A stretch of DNA of 33,701 nucleotides. Source: a virus. The stretch's first letter is position 1. Each line of letters opens with the position of its first letter. Positions 6,898 through 15,078 of this stretch are shown piece by piece. The translations under genes and the position numbers were made by a program. The DNA lies in the IMG/VR virus record IMGVR_UViG_3300031673_000275, positions 1 through 33,701 of that record; one strand, 5' to 3'. Under the pieces are notes generated by a model that was given only the letters and a program-made list of their open reading frames with translations, made no database searches and had not been told where the DNA came from.

Positions 6898-9213
6898 GTG
6901 TCTTCCAAGAAATCCATAAGTCGTCTGAAGTTAAAGAAGCGTTCGATTGACGCTTTTGGAGGCATGGAAGACTCACGTCGTGGCACTAAGAAAGCCAAGA
7001 AAAAAACTGTACCGGTGGAGGAGGAACCTGTTGCAGTTGTGGTGTCACCCCCCTCTCAGCAGCCTCCTCCCGAACAATTCGGAGATATCTACGCGGCGTT
7101 GGACGCAGCTTCTGAAGCGGATGTAGCCGAAGCTGACGGGCTTCCCAGTCCTCGGGAGCTTATGCGGCTTGCTATCTCGGCAGACCTAGACCCTTCTATC
7201 TTTACCGAGCGCAGTTTTTCTGTTGCCCCCAACGTTATTGAATGGTGCCGTGGAGCTAACTTCTTAGGCTTCTCTGGTGAGCTACGTCCTCGGCAATTTC
7301 AGGTGCTAGCTCAATTCTTCGGGGACGTTTGCTACCTGTGCTCTGATACTCACTACGTACACACTGTTCCCGTTGCCGATAGCATCGGTAATTTACTGGA
7401 CCGCTTTGTGCTGCTCCAACACGGCGTATGTCCGAAGTGCCGTCGTAACCGCACGGAGATGCTCGCCGATTGGATACGAGATCCCCGTTTCGCAGACTAC
7501 AACGTCTACGACGATCAAGCCCCCGTCCGCCCAGTTCCACCTAACGAGTTCGTTGGCGTATGGGGCCAACGTTCTGGTAAATCGTTCACCGTGGCCACGT
7601 TCGCCGCACCCTACGTGCTGCACCGCTACCTGGCACTCCCCAACCCAACACGGTACTTTGAGCAGGCTAGCAACTCCATCCTGCAGGCTTCGTTCGTGGC
7701 GCCTACTATTTACCAGGCTGAAGACAACTTGTGGAAGTCGTTCCGACAAATCTACGAGAACTCTCCCTGGTTCAGGTCGGTAAAGCAGCACAACATTGAT
7801 GAAGGTAAACGATTGGGTGTTCCTCTCTACGAAGCAGCCAAGCGTTTCATCTTCTATCCAGGCAAACGTATTGCCATCTACATGCAGGCTGCGAGTTCTA
7901 TCACCCTCCGTGGCGCGACCAGAATTTTTGCTACGATGGACGAGATGGGCCACTTCAACACAGACGCTGGTGGTAAACGACGTACGGGCGTCAAGGATGG
8001 CACCGAAGTATTCAACGCACTGGAGAATAGCCTGCAGACCATCCGTACCCAGGCAAATAAGCGACGTAGAGCTCAAGGTGACTACAACTCGCTCGACGCC
8101 TACATGTTCAACATCTCGAGCCCTACTTCCGTGTCGGACCCTATCATGCAGCGCGCAAGCGTGGCTGACAAAAGTCCACGCATGTTTTACACACACTACG
8201 CTACTTGGGATGCCAACCCGGAAGAGGATGAGGAAACAATCAAGGAGCAGAAGCGCGGTGACCAGGAGTCCTTGAAGCGAGACTTCTACGCCATCCCGCC
8301 TCGAGCTCTCAGTCCGTTCTTCCCAAACTACGCTTTGGTAAAACAGCTGGTAGCTGAAGAGGGTGTCATTGAGCCGCTGTTCGACTACACCATTGAGAAG
8401 GAGCACCGTACAGACAGCTTGGCGCTCCTTCGCCCTACACTGAAAAGCATACATCCCGATGTTTACAATGCGCGGGTGCTCGCTATCGATAATGGTGAGG
8501 TCAACGCCTCATTCGCGCTATGTATCTCTCGGTATGACCCAGAGACAGAAGGCATCGTACACGAGGAGTTTCTCGAGGTTGCTCCGTACAAGGGATTCCA
8601 TGTGGACCTGCTATGGTGCTACAACGAGCTCATCGTTCCACTTATGCAGACCTTCCATTTCGTACACGTTGTCTTCGACCGATGGAATAGTGCAATGCAG
8701 GTGCTCGACCTTCGTGAGTCCTACGGGCAGGAGGTCGCACAGCGATACACTTTGAAGTGGAAAGACTTCGAAAATTACAAGCACGACTTGCAGGATATGA
8801 AGGTCCACTTCCCCGCTGCTGAAATTGATCCAGATGAGCTCCTCAAGATGCGTACGGTAGCGATGCGTTCCGATTACCCCAGAGCACACTTCCAGATGCA
8901 GTTGACTACAGTGGAGCAGTTTGGGCGATCATTGTACAAGCCTGAGAATGGAACGGACGACCTGTTCCGGGTGGCGGCTTTGGGGCACAGCCAAATCCGC
9001 CGCAACCAAGATGAATATATAAAGCGGAGCTACGGACGAGGGCGCCGGATGCCTGGGCTGCAGACCGCTGGTGTATTCCGTGGCGCGAGTAACCGTGGCA
9101 CGAGTGCCGTGGGCTCTATGTATAGCGATGGAGGGGTTGCTGGAGCTCGCTCGAGTGACCGTTCCGTGGGTGTTTCTTACAACAGAACAAACCGACTTTT
9201 CAGAGGACATTAA
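6898..9213 (+). CDS. terL: Terminase large subunit (packaging ATPase/nuclease)
   Basis: This is a 771-residue protein. The ATPase half shows Walker A GQRSGKS at 223-229 and Walker B FATMDE with D348-E349. The nuclease half has the RNase H-like pattern: D531 in LAIDNGE, D594 in VVFDRWNS, and D687-D688 in NGTDDLF. It would translocate DNA into the prohead through the portal and cut the concatemer. An insert before Walker A carries C145-x2-C148 and C178-x2-C181, a probable zinc ribbon. The first 70 residues are basic then acidic and probably disordered; the last 70 are rich in Gly, Ser and Arg. The start is GTG at 6898 with a weak ribosome site; an ATG at 6964 is the alternative. The portal follows one small gene later. 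Confidence 0.95.
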   Translation: MSSKKSISRLKLKKRSIDAFGGMEDSRRGTKKAKKKTVPVEEEPVAVVVSPPSQQPPPEQFGDIYAALDAASEADVAEADGLPSPRELMRLAISADLDPSIFTERSFSVAPNVIEWCRGANFLGFSGELRPRQFQVLAQFFGDVCYLCSDTHYVHTVPVADSIGNLLDRFVLLQHGVCPKCRRNRTEMLADWIRDPRFADYNVYDDQAPVRPVPPNEFVGVWGQRSGKSFTVATFAAPYVLHRYLALPNPTRYFEQASNSILQASFVAPTIYQAEDNLWKSFRQIYENSPWFRSVKQHNIDEGKRLGVPLYEAAKRFIFYPGKRIAIYMQAASSITLRGATRIFATMDEMGHFNTDAGGKRRTGVKDGTEVFNALENSLQTIRTQANKRRRAQGDYNSLDAYMFNISSPTSVSDPIMQRASVADKSPRMFYTHYATWDANPEEDEETIKEQKRGDQESLKRDFYAIPPRALSPFFPNYALVKQLVAEEGVIEPLFDYTIEKEHRTDSLALLRPTLKSIHPDVYNARVLAIDNGEVNASFALCISRYDPETEGIVHEEFLEVAPYKGFHVDLLWCYNELIVPLMQTFHFVHVVFDRWNSAMQVLDLRESYGQEVAQRYTLKWKDFENYKHDLQDMKVHFPAAEIDPDELLKMRTVAMRSDYPRAHFQMQLTTVEQFGRSLYKPENGTDDLFRVAALGHSQIRRNQDEYIKRSYGRGRRMPGLQTAGVFRGASNRGTSAVGSMYSDGGVAGARSSDRSVGVSYNRTNRLFRGH

Positions 9214-9214
9214 G

Positions 9215-9583
9215 ATGAATATCTACAACTTGGTACAGCACGTTTGCGAAGACGCAAAAGTGACCATCAGTACAAGCGGTGTGCAGCGACTGGTAGGCAC
9301 CCTCCGTGCGGCAGGGTTCACAGACACGCTCAACACACACGAAACTGGGATAGCCACAGACATTATTTCCAGTCGTATCAACAAGTTAGGTACTCCAAGC
9401 CTACGCACTGCAGGGATTGAGGCACCTATTGCATCGACTGCTCGGTTCGAAGAAATCGAGTCTTTACGTAGCAAAAACAAGTGCCCACGCTGTAAAAGTG
9501 ATATGGAGCAGGTAAAACTAGCTACGTACGAACTTGCCAAGTTTTGTAAGGCATGCAAGGTAGCCTTGTGGATGGATCAGTAA
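9215..9583 (+). CDS. Small zinc-ribbon protein between terminase and portal
   Basis: This is a 122-residue protein. The ATG at 9215 is one base after the terminase stop, with AGAGG at 9202-9206 inside the terminase end. The N-terminal 80 residues are polar alpha/beta without recognisable motifs. The C-terminus holds two knuckles, C90-PR-C93 and C111-KA-C114, a likely zinc ribbon. A longer in-frame extension from 9071 would run inside the terminase gene and is unlikely. Function is unknown; the position suggests a packaging or portal-associated role. Confidence 0.8.
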   Translation: MNIYNLVQHVCEDAKVTISTSGVQRLVGTLRAAGFTDTLNTHETGIATDIISSRINKLGTPSLRTAGIEAPIASTARFEEIESLRSKNKCPRCKSDMEQVKLATYELAKFCKACKVALWMDQ

Positions 9584-9630
9584 TACGACGCAAAAAGTTT
9601 ACAGCAGCCTTATAGGTTGTTGAGGTAAGC

Positions 9631-12600
9631 ATGTTCAAAGTAAAATTCGACATGACAGAGGGGCGCTACAGACGCGTAGCCAACCGTACTGCTGCGGTAA
9701 TGCGTCCACATAGCTCTTCTGCAGCTGCCCGTCGTCGTTACGGAACTGCTACCACAAGCGGAGCTCCTGGCCATATGCGTCGGGAGGCAGTAAGCTCCCT
9801 AACCAACGTGACTGCGCCTTCTCAAGCAGGCGCAGACATGTCTCAAAGGTACTCTCCAGTCTTCGAGCGAGCGGAAGATCCAACTATCGCCGAAGACTTC
9901 ATGCCCGCAGATCCCCAAACCCAACATAAAATATTCCGCAACCTCATCATGTTTGACCCCATCGCGGGACCTGCAACCGAGTACTGGAAAGACCTTGCGT
10001 TCAGCCAGAACGTTATCCTGAGCGGGATTGACGACAACGAAATCCTCGAGTTCTACCAAGACGCCATCGACGCGTCTGGTATTATTTCCGTAATGCCCAT
10101 GCTGCTGAGTGACTACCTCACGTTCGGCAAGTTTGTGTTCCACATGATCATGGACAAGCGCTTGGGCTACTGGACAGAAACTATCCCGCACGACCTCGAC
10201 TACGTGTCCATCAAGGTCTCCCCTATTCCGAGCTTGGATCCGATCATCGATATCCAACCGACTCAGGATATGCGAGAGTGGGCCATCTCCTCGGATGAAC
10301 GTATTGTCGCTCAGCGTCGTGACGTAGACCCAGTACTTGTCAGCCTTATGGCTGCTGGACGCCCAATTCCTCTCGCTCCAGAAAATACGATGTTCCTGCC
10401 CCGTCGCGTGTTCTCCACGGACTACTACGGTACATCGTACCTCACGCGTATAATGCCCTTCAAAATTTATGAGAAGGCTCTCCTTGATGCTAGCATCGCA
10501 GGAGCTCGTAGGCGCGCAGGCCCCCTCTGGCACATTAAAGTCTGGCCGGATGCTACCGATGTCGAAATGTCCGAGGTGCTCGATCTCTTCTTCGCTGCTG
10601 AAGAAGACCCTATCGGCGGCAAGGTCGTCACCCGAGAAGGTGTAGAGGTTATTCCTGTAGGGGGCGGCGCTGCTGACTTCTGGAAACTGTCCGATGAGTG
10701 GCAGTTCCTCAGCGAAGCCAAGATGAGAGCCCTTGGAATAAGCGAGACCTTCCTTTGTTTGGCGGGAGATACATACCTCCCGACAAAAGAACACGGAATC
10801 GTCCAGATTGGTGACCTAGGAGACGACGCAGAAGGTGTTGGAGACATTGCGCTAACAGTAGGGAGTGTCAAGGGTGCCGCTCCAGCGAAAAAGTGGAAGT
10901 ATAGTGGTTATGCTGACACTCTCCGCGTAATCACCAAGCGTGGATATTCCATCCAACCAACCTACACACACGAAGTCCTGGTACTCGACCAGGGTGATCT
11001 GGTGTGGCGGGAAACGCAGGACCTATCCATTGGGGACCTGCTGTGTGTTAGCTTACACGAGACGACGCGTGACGAGCCCCTTACGTTGAGTATACCGGAG
11101 TACCAAGACCATCCCCTGGCACGTAACACCAAGATGCCCACCAAGCCTGAGCAAATGACCCCGGTGTTGGCATTCATCTTGGGTCTTGTTGTCTCAGAAG
11201 GGTGCCATGATAGGTACCGCGTACGATTCTTCAATAGCGATACGAAGCTCAACGAGCACTATCAAGACCTGGTGCGTCAGGTGTTCAATCTTGACACTGT
11301 ACTGACTCCAACGTCGGGTGTTGGCGATCCCCTCGTCATCGGTGGCGTAGCGACAAAAACGACCAAGGTAAGCTACGAGGTGCTCATTCAAAGTAAGGTA
11401 GTCGCCAACTGGTTGTCCTATCTGGGGGTTATTCCCTCCACTGGCTACACCAAGAACAAAGAAGCCTCGTGGCACAAAGTAGTACCTTGGAGTGTTCTTC
11501 AGGCGGACCGTAAGTCGCAGCTAGCTTACCTAGCTGCTTACATCGAAGGCGACGGACGCGTTGATCTAGAAAACAACTCCGACATCGCGTTTTACTCACG
11601 CTCTACAGAAAACCTGTTCCAGCTCCAAGTGATGCTTTCCTCCTTCGGGATCGTGAGCACTCATATGGAGAAGTACCACCGTCTTTACGTGAGTCCGGAG
11701 CACGCAAGGAAGTTGCATGTTTTGGTTTCTCCCTACCTCGTCAGCAAATGCCCTGCAGAGGGGTACTTGGAAAGCGCGCATCCAGGTAGAACTACCGTCG
11801 TACCTGCTTCTTTTGTAGTAAACGTGCTGAACGACAGGTTCCTTAGGCAAGAGCACGACGGCACGTGGTTCCGTGACGACGACGACGATGAAGTATTCGT
11901 CCCCCGTGGTGGAACGATCTTCAATAACTATAGCCGCCGCAAGGGGTTCTCTTACGCATCCTACAGTGTAGGAAAATTTGATGACTACCTGTCGGCACTT
12001 CAGAAAATATCGATTTCCACTCACAGGAAGTTGATGGTCCTCCTTAACTCCAATTACCACTTCGAGCCTGTGCAACGCATTGAAGACGCAGGTAAAGCAC
12101 ATGTGTACGATATATGCATGGGTGATGGAGAGGCTCCGGTTTTTGAAGCAAATGGATTGCTAGTGCACAATTCGGGCGAGGCGAACTACAACAGCATGGA
12201 CATGATTCTGTCCACCTTCCTCGAGAAGGTGCGCGCTGTCCGTTCCCACTTCACCCGTAAAATCCTCATCGAGAAAATCTGTCTGCAGCTAGCACAGCTA
12301 CATGGGTTCCAGAAACGCTCTCAGGCAGACCTATCACATAGAATACGGACAAGCAGAAAGCTCAACAAGAGCTCGAGTCCTGAGTATCATCTCCCCACCA
12401 TTGAGTGGGATAAGCCCCTTTCTCCCATAGCAGACAGGGATTATCTAGACATCATGAACATGCTGGAAGAGAAGGGCCTTCCAATCCCTCTCCGCATGAT
12501 AACGCAGATCGCTGGGTTTGATTTAGACAAAGCTCTTGACTCATTCGATTCAGATTTGGAGACACAGAAAGTTGTTCTCGAGCATCGTCGTGCGCTGGCG

Positions 12601-13455
12601 CAGCTTAAGCAGCAGTACGGCTTCGATGAAACTGGTGCTTTTCAAGGAAGTGAGCTTGGAGATAGTGGCCTCGGTGGTGAGCTTCCTGGTGAGCTCCCAC
12701 TAGGTGAAGAGGGTGATATTGGGGGACTTGGAGAGCTCGGTGGCGAACTTCCAGCAGGTGAAGAGAGTGGCCTCGGGGAGCTTGGTGGAGGAGAGACTGG
12801 TGGAGGAGGAGAGGCTGCTGGAGCAGAGTTACCACCTGCTGCTCCTACACCTGGTGCTGGAGGTGGCTTTGGTGCTGATCTTGCGAAGCCTCGTTTCAAT
12901 GTAAAGCCTCTACCTGCCAAGCTCGTTGTTGGGAAAGCACGCATCAAAGCGGCCAACGATATTGTTAAAGATCTGAAGAGCGTACCTGTGTGGGACGCAG
13001 ACGGTGCCCTTTTTGGTATGACGCAGCGGCGCGTGGCAAAAATGCTAGATAGGATTGATCATACTGACCCTCGGCAAGATCGACGACAGGCACTTGCCAA
13101 CAAGCTACCCAACGAGCTTCGCCGCAAAGAGGGACTCGATTCCATGCAGGCTACCATGGTGCAGTATCTGGCCATCCGGTTAGGTTTTGTTCCTCCGGTA
13201 AAACTTCCTGAAGAAGCGTTCAATAGTCTTCGCAAGTTCATTGTCGATAGAATGGATGGCAACGGTCTCACGAAGGCGGTGAGTAACGAGATAGTTATGC
13301 TATCCAAGATCGCGGAAGCCGGTGGGCGTCGCAGTCAAAGTAGGCTTGCTGAATTCGTCAACCCTGTTGGTGTTATTCCTCGTTACGAAGGAATGCTTTC
13401 AGGCAGCCAAGTACTCACTGGCGTTGTTGACTCCAACCCATTCCTGAAATCTTAA
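9631..13455 (+). CDS. Portal protein precursor with in-frame intein
   Basis: This is a 1274-codon reading frame. The exteins (residues 1-375 and 848-1274, 802 residues after splicing) form a portal protein: TEYWKDLAF, the LLSDYLTFGKFVFHMIMD core, YGTSYLTRIMPFKIYEKALL, and EAKMRALGIS before the splice site are typical of phage portals in the position after terL. Portals form the dodecameric ring at the head vertex through which DNA passes. The N-terminus (VKFDMTEGRYRRVA) loosely resembles the recurrent tag. The C-extein carries a Gly/Glu/Leu/Pro-rich low-complexity stretch at about 1010-1081, then a further globular domain to the end. The ATG at 9631 has GAGG at 9622-9625. The intein is listed separately. 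Confidence 0.9.
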   Translation: MFKVKFDMTEGRYRRVANRTAAVMRPHSSSAAARRRYGTATTSGAPGHMRREAVSSLTNVTAPSQAGADMSQRYSPVFERAEDPTIAEDFMPADPQTQHKIFRNLIMFDPIAGPATEYWKDLAFSQNVILSGIDDNEILEFYQDAIDASGIISVMPMLLSDYLTFGKFVFHMIMDKRLGYWTETIPHDLDYVSIKVSPIPSLDPIIDIQPTQDMREWAISSDERIVAQRRDVDPVLVSLMAAGRPIPLAPENTMFLPRRVFSTDYYGTSYLTRIMPFKIYEKALLDASIAGARRRAGPLWHIKVWPDATDVEMSEVLDLFFAAEEDPIGGKVVTREGVEVIPVGGGAADFWKLSDEWQFLSEAKMRALGISETFLCLAGDTYLPTKEHGIVQIGDLGDDAEGVGDIALTVGSVKGAAPAKKWKYSGYADTLRVITKRGYSIQPTYTHEVLVLDQGDLVWRETQDLSIGDLLCVSLHETTRDEPLTLSIPEYQDHPLARNTKMPTKPEQMTPVLAFILGLVVSEGCHDRYRVRFFNSDTKLNEHYQDLVRQVFNLDTVLTPTSGVGDPLVIGGVATKTTKVSYEVLIQSKVVANWLSYLGVIPSTGYTKNKEASWHKVVPWSVLQADRKSQLAYLAAYIEGDGRVDLENNSDIAFYSRSTENLFQLQVMLSSFGIVSTHMEKYHRLYVSPEHARKLHVLVSPYLVSKCPAEGYLESAHPGRTTVVPASFVVNVLNDRFLRQEHDGTWFRDDDDDEVFVPRGGTIFNNYSRRKGFSYASYSVGKFDDYLSALQKISISTHRKLMVLLNSNYHFEPVQRIEDAGKAHVYDICMGDGEAPVFEANGLLVHNSGEANYNSMDMILSTFLEKVRAVRSHFTRKILIEKICLQLAQLHGFQKRSQADLSHRIRTSRKLNKSSSPEYHLPTIEWDKPLSPIADRDYLDIMNMLEEKGLPIPLRMITQIAGFDLDKALDSFDSDLETQKVVLEHRRALAQLKQQYGFDETGAFQGSELGDSGLGGELPGELPLGEEGDIGGLGELGGELPAGEESGLGELGGGETGGGGEAAGAELPPAAPTPGAGGGFGADLAKPRFNVKPLPAKLVVGKARIKAANDIVKDLKSVPVWDADGALFGMTQRRVAKMLDRIDHTDPRQDRRQALANKLPNELRRKEGLDSMQATMVQYLAIRLGFVPPVKLPEEAFNSLRKFIVDRMDGNGLTKAVSNEIVMLSKIAEAGGRRSQSRLAEFVNPVGVIPRYEGMLSGSQVLTGVVDSNPFLKS
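10756..12171 (+). mobile_element. LAGLIDADG intein in the portal gene
   Basis: This is a 472-residue intein. It starts at Cys (residue 376 of the precursor, CLAGDTYLPT, block A). Block B has T444-x2-H447 in PTYTHEV. The homing-endonuclease core has two LAGLIDADG-type helices: LAFILGLVVSEG with E523 and LAAYIEGDG with D641. Block F/G reads VYDICMGDG and then EANGLLVHN, followed by Ser848 as the +1 nucleophile. All residues needed for splicing (Cys1, His of block B, terminal His-Asn, Ser+1) are present, and both endonuclease acidic positions are occupied, so splicing and homing may both be functional. The insertion point, ISETFL/SGEANYNS, lies in a conserved part of the portal. Confidence 0.92.
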
Positions 13456-13473
13456 CCACTGTGAGGTGGTACC

Positions 13474-14046
13474 ATGTCGGATAAGGAAGACCTCCTAGAG
13501 GGAGGGATCACTCTGCATTACAACGCACCCTCCTCGTACGATCTACCAAGCGCTGTTCAAGTACAAGCGCAAGATCCAGAGGAAGAGGAGGTAGCGGTAG
13601 AAGAAGACACCGCGCCTGCTGATGCACCTGCTGATGCAGCGGAGGAAGACGTAGCAGACGAAGCAGCACAGGAGGACACTGGTCCCTCCGAAGACGAGAT
13701 GCTGGACGAAATAGAAAACAGTCCAGGTGCCCAGTGGAAAAAATATCTACGTCCCATCCTCAAGATGATCAAGGACACCAATCTTATGGTGCCCATTGAG
13801 CTACACAACAGCTACGCAATAGGCGTTGACGACGACACGCTTCTGGGATTCCACATCACTGGTGTTGTTCATTTCCTCGATGACATCCCAGAAGATGTAG
13901 CTGCCCAGTTAAAGGGAGAAGTGCTGCGCTACGATGCTACCATTACTCCCGACGGAACAATTGGCGATGTCGACCTCGTATACCCGACATTAAAACCTCC
14001 TTACGAACCCATCTTTCGCATAAATCGCAACGTAGACAGCCTTTGA
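13474..14046 (+). CDS. Acidic protein downstream of the portal
   Basis: This is a 190-residue protein. The ATG at 13474 follows GAGGTGG. Residues about 33-85 are almost entirely Glu, Asp, Ala and Pro and should be disordered; residues 88-190 look like a compact alpha/beta domain. There are no cysteines or catalytic motifs. Very acidic segments are common in phage scaffolds and head-core proteins, and the location between portal and scaffold candidate fits this, but no family is recognised. Confidence 0.8.
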   Translation: MSDKEDLLEGGITLHYNAPSSYDLPSAVQVQAQDPEEEEVAVEEDTAPADAPADAAEEDVADEAAQEDTGPSEDEMLDEIENSPGAQWKKYLRPILKMIKDTNLMVPIELHNSYAIGVDDDTLLGFHITGVVHFLDDIPEDVAAQLKGEVLRYDATITPDGTIGDVDLVYPTLKPPYEPIFRINRNVDSL

Positions 14047-14095
14047 GGTTAGTCTATAGAGTGATTGAGAACGTATAAACAAGCAGGTTACGCGC

Positions 14096-14500
14096 ATGCC
14101 ACAATGGAGCTTCGTGTGGAGCCAAGGTAGTACTGCTGGAGGATGCTGTCCTACCAGTTGTTACAATCCCTTGAACCCTTCTCCCAGCAAAGAGGGCAAC
14201 GTTCTAAACGGGTTTCCTCTCTATATCCAGACGTCCGGGCAGGCTATGCGCGAGTTTGGGCTAGCTCTGCAGTCTGCGCTCCCCGCGAACAACGTGATCG
14301 TGAAAGCCAACTCGGCATCCAACTACACGTTTGACATCCGTATTGACGCTAAGCGTACGGCGACCGCTACTGTTTACTTCACCAACAATAATTGTGACTT
14401 TCCTGTAACAGGAAAGTACACCAAAGGTGCAAGCACAGGCACTGCTTCCTTCGGCGGGTTGACCGAGCTTCTCAATTGGCTTGTATCGTCCATCCGTTAG
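14096..14500 (+). CDS. Hypothetical small protein with N-terminal cysteines
   Basis: This is a 134-residue protein of unknown function. The N-terminus (GGCCPTSC near residues 16-22) is Cys-rich, followed by a strand-rich body with many Asn, Thr and Ser (NYTFDIRID, TATATVYFTNNN). A short C-terminal helix ends the protein. The beta-rich composition would suit a small virion or decoration protein, but this is inference. The ribosome site is weak (CAGG about ten bases before the ATG). The next gene begins five bases after its stop. Confidence 0.75.
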   Translation: MPQWSFVWSQGSTAGGCCPTSCYNPLNPSPSKEGNVLNGFPLYIQTSGQAMREFGLALQSALPANNVIVKANSASNYTFDIRIDAKRTATATVYFTNNNCDFPVTGKYTKGASTGTASFGGLTELLNWLVSSIR

Positions 14501-14504
14501 CACA

Positions 14505-14774
14505 ATGATCATCCATGCACGTACGGCTCCTATAGAGTTAATCCTCTACGTGCATGTATGGGATTCTTCAGGGACACTGGTGGATAGGGTTGTCTACCTG
14601 GATACAGACCGAATGGTTGCCCGACAATACGTGCGGAACACCGATGAATCCTCCTTCGAAGAGATTGAGGTAAGCAGGTTTGAGTTTCGTGCGAACCACC
14701 AGTTAACTGAGCAGATGCTACGAGAGCTACTTCCAGAGGAATTGCAGGACAAAATTGTGAGTGCAAAAACATGA
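14505..14774 (+). CDS. Hypothetical small protein
   Basis: This is an 89-residue protein of unknown function. It starts at the ATG at 14505, four bases after the previous stop. A TTG at 14481 lies in frame but would overlap the upstream gene. It has strand-forming segments near the N-terminus (IELILYVHVWD) and a charged helical C-terminus (MLRELLPEELQDK). Its stop overlaps the next ATG (14771-14774), so translation is probably coupled with the tagged protein that follows. Confidence 0.7.
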   Translation: MIIHARTAPIELILYVHVWDSSGTLVDRVVYLDTDRMVARQYVRNTDESSFEEIEVSRFEFRANHQLTEQMLRELLPEELQDKIVSAKT

Positions 14775-15007
14775 CAGTAGCAAGCAAAAAAGATGCGCCA
14801 GCGAAGTTAACCTATAGAGGACATCAATACCGTCGAGTGGCGATTACGGACGAGGGAAACATTTGGAAAACCAAAGTCGCACCCCGTCTGGAGATACTAC
14901 TTGAGCTAGCTACCGACGGTGACGCCGAAGACCATCTGAAAAAACAACAAGCTGTCGGTGTCTTGTTTGAACTCAAAGAGTACTTCAAGTTACTGGGTCT
15001 CCAGTAA
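14771..15007 (+). CDS. Small protein with N-terminal recurrent tag
   Basis: This is a 78-residue protein. Residues 10-24 (P10, L13, T14, Y15, R16, G17, Y20, V23) are a clear copy of the recurrent module. The remaining 50 residues are charged and helical (LEILLELATDG, then a Lys/Gln/Leu-rich C-terminus). It is one of the smallest tagged proteins, so the tag is about a fifth of its length. It overlaps the preceding gene by four bases. Function is unknown. Confidence 0.8.
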   Translation: MTVASKKDAPAKLTYRGHQYRRVAITDEGNIWKTKVAPRLEILLELATDGDAEDHLKKQQAVGVLFELKEYFKLLGLQ

Positions 15008-15017
15008 TTTAATTACG

Positions 15018-15056
15018 CCTGTCAACATTACCCCTTCAACAACGGCAGGTTTTTTG
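15018..15056 (+). terminator. Weak terminator candidate
   Basis: GCCTG and a later GGCAGG can form a short stem followed by TTTTTT, in the 71-base gap before the scaffold candidate. The stem is short and the loop is long, so this is a weak call. Confidence 0.25.
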
Positions 15057-15078
15057 CCAGCAACATCAGGAGAATGGA

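Noticed and set aside
7393-8454. Long minus-strand frame opposite the terminase
   Set aside because: It lies entirely antisense to a gene with clear ATPase and nuclease motifs, has no ribosome site and no recognisable protein.
9799-10794. Long minus-strand frame opposite the portal
   Set aside because: Antisense to conserved portal sequence; its translation shows no domain features.
14054-14819. CTATAGAG three times within 770 bases, similar to the core of T7-type promoters
   Set aside because: Two of the three are inside genes and the flanking bases do not match beyond the eight-base core; no phage RNA polymerase is visible in this window.
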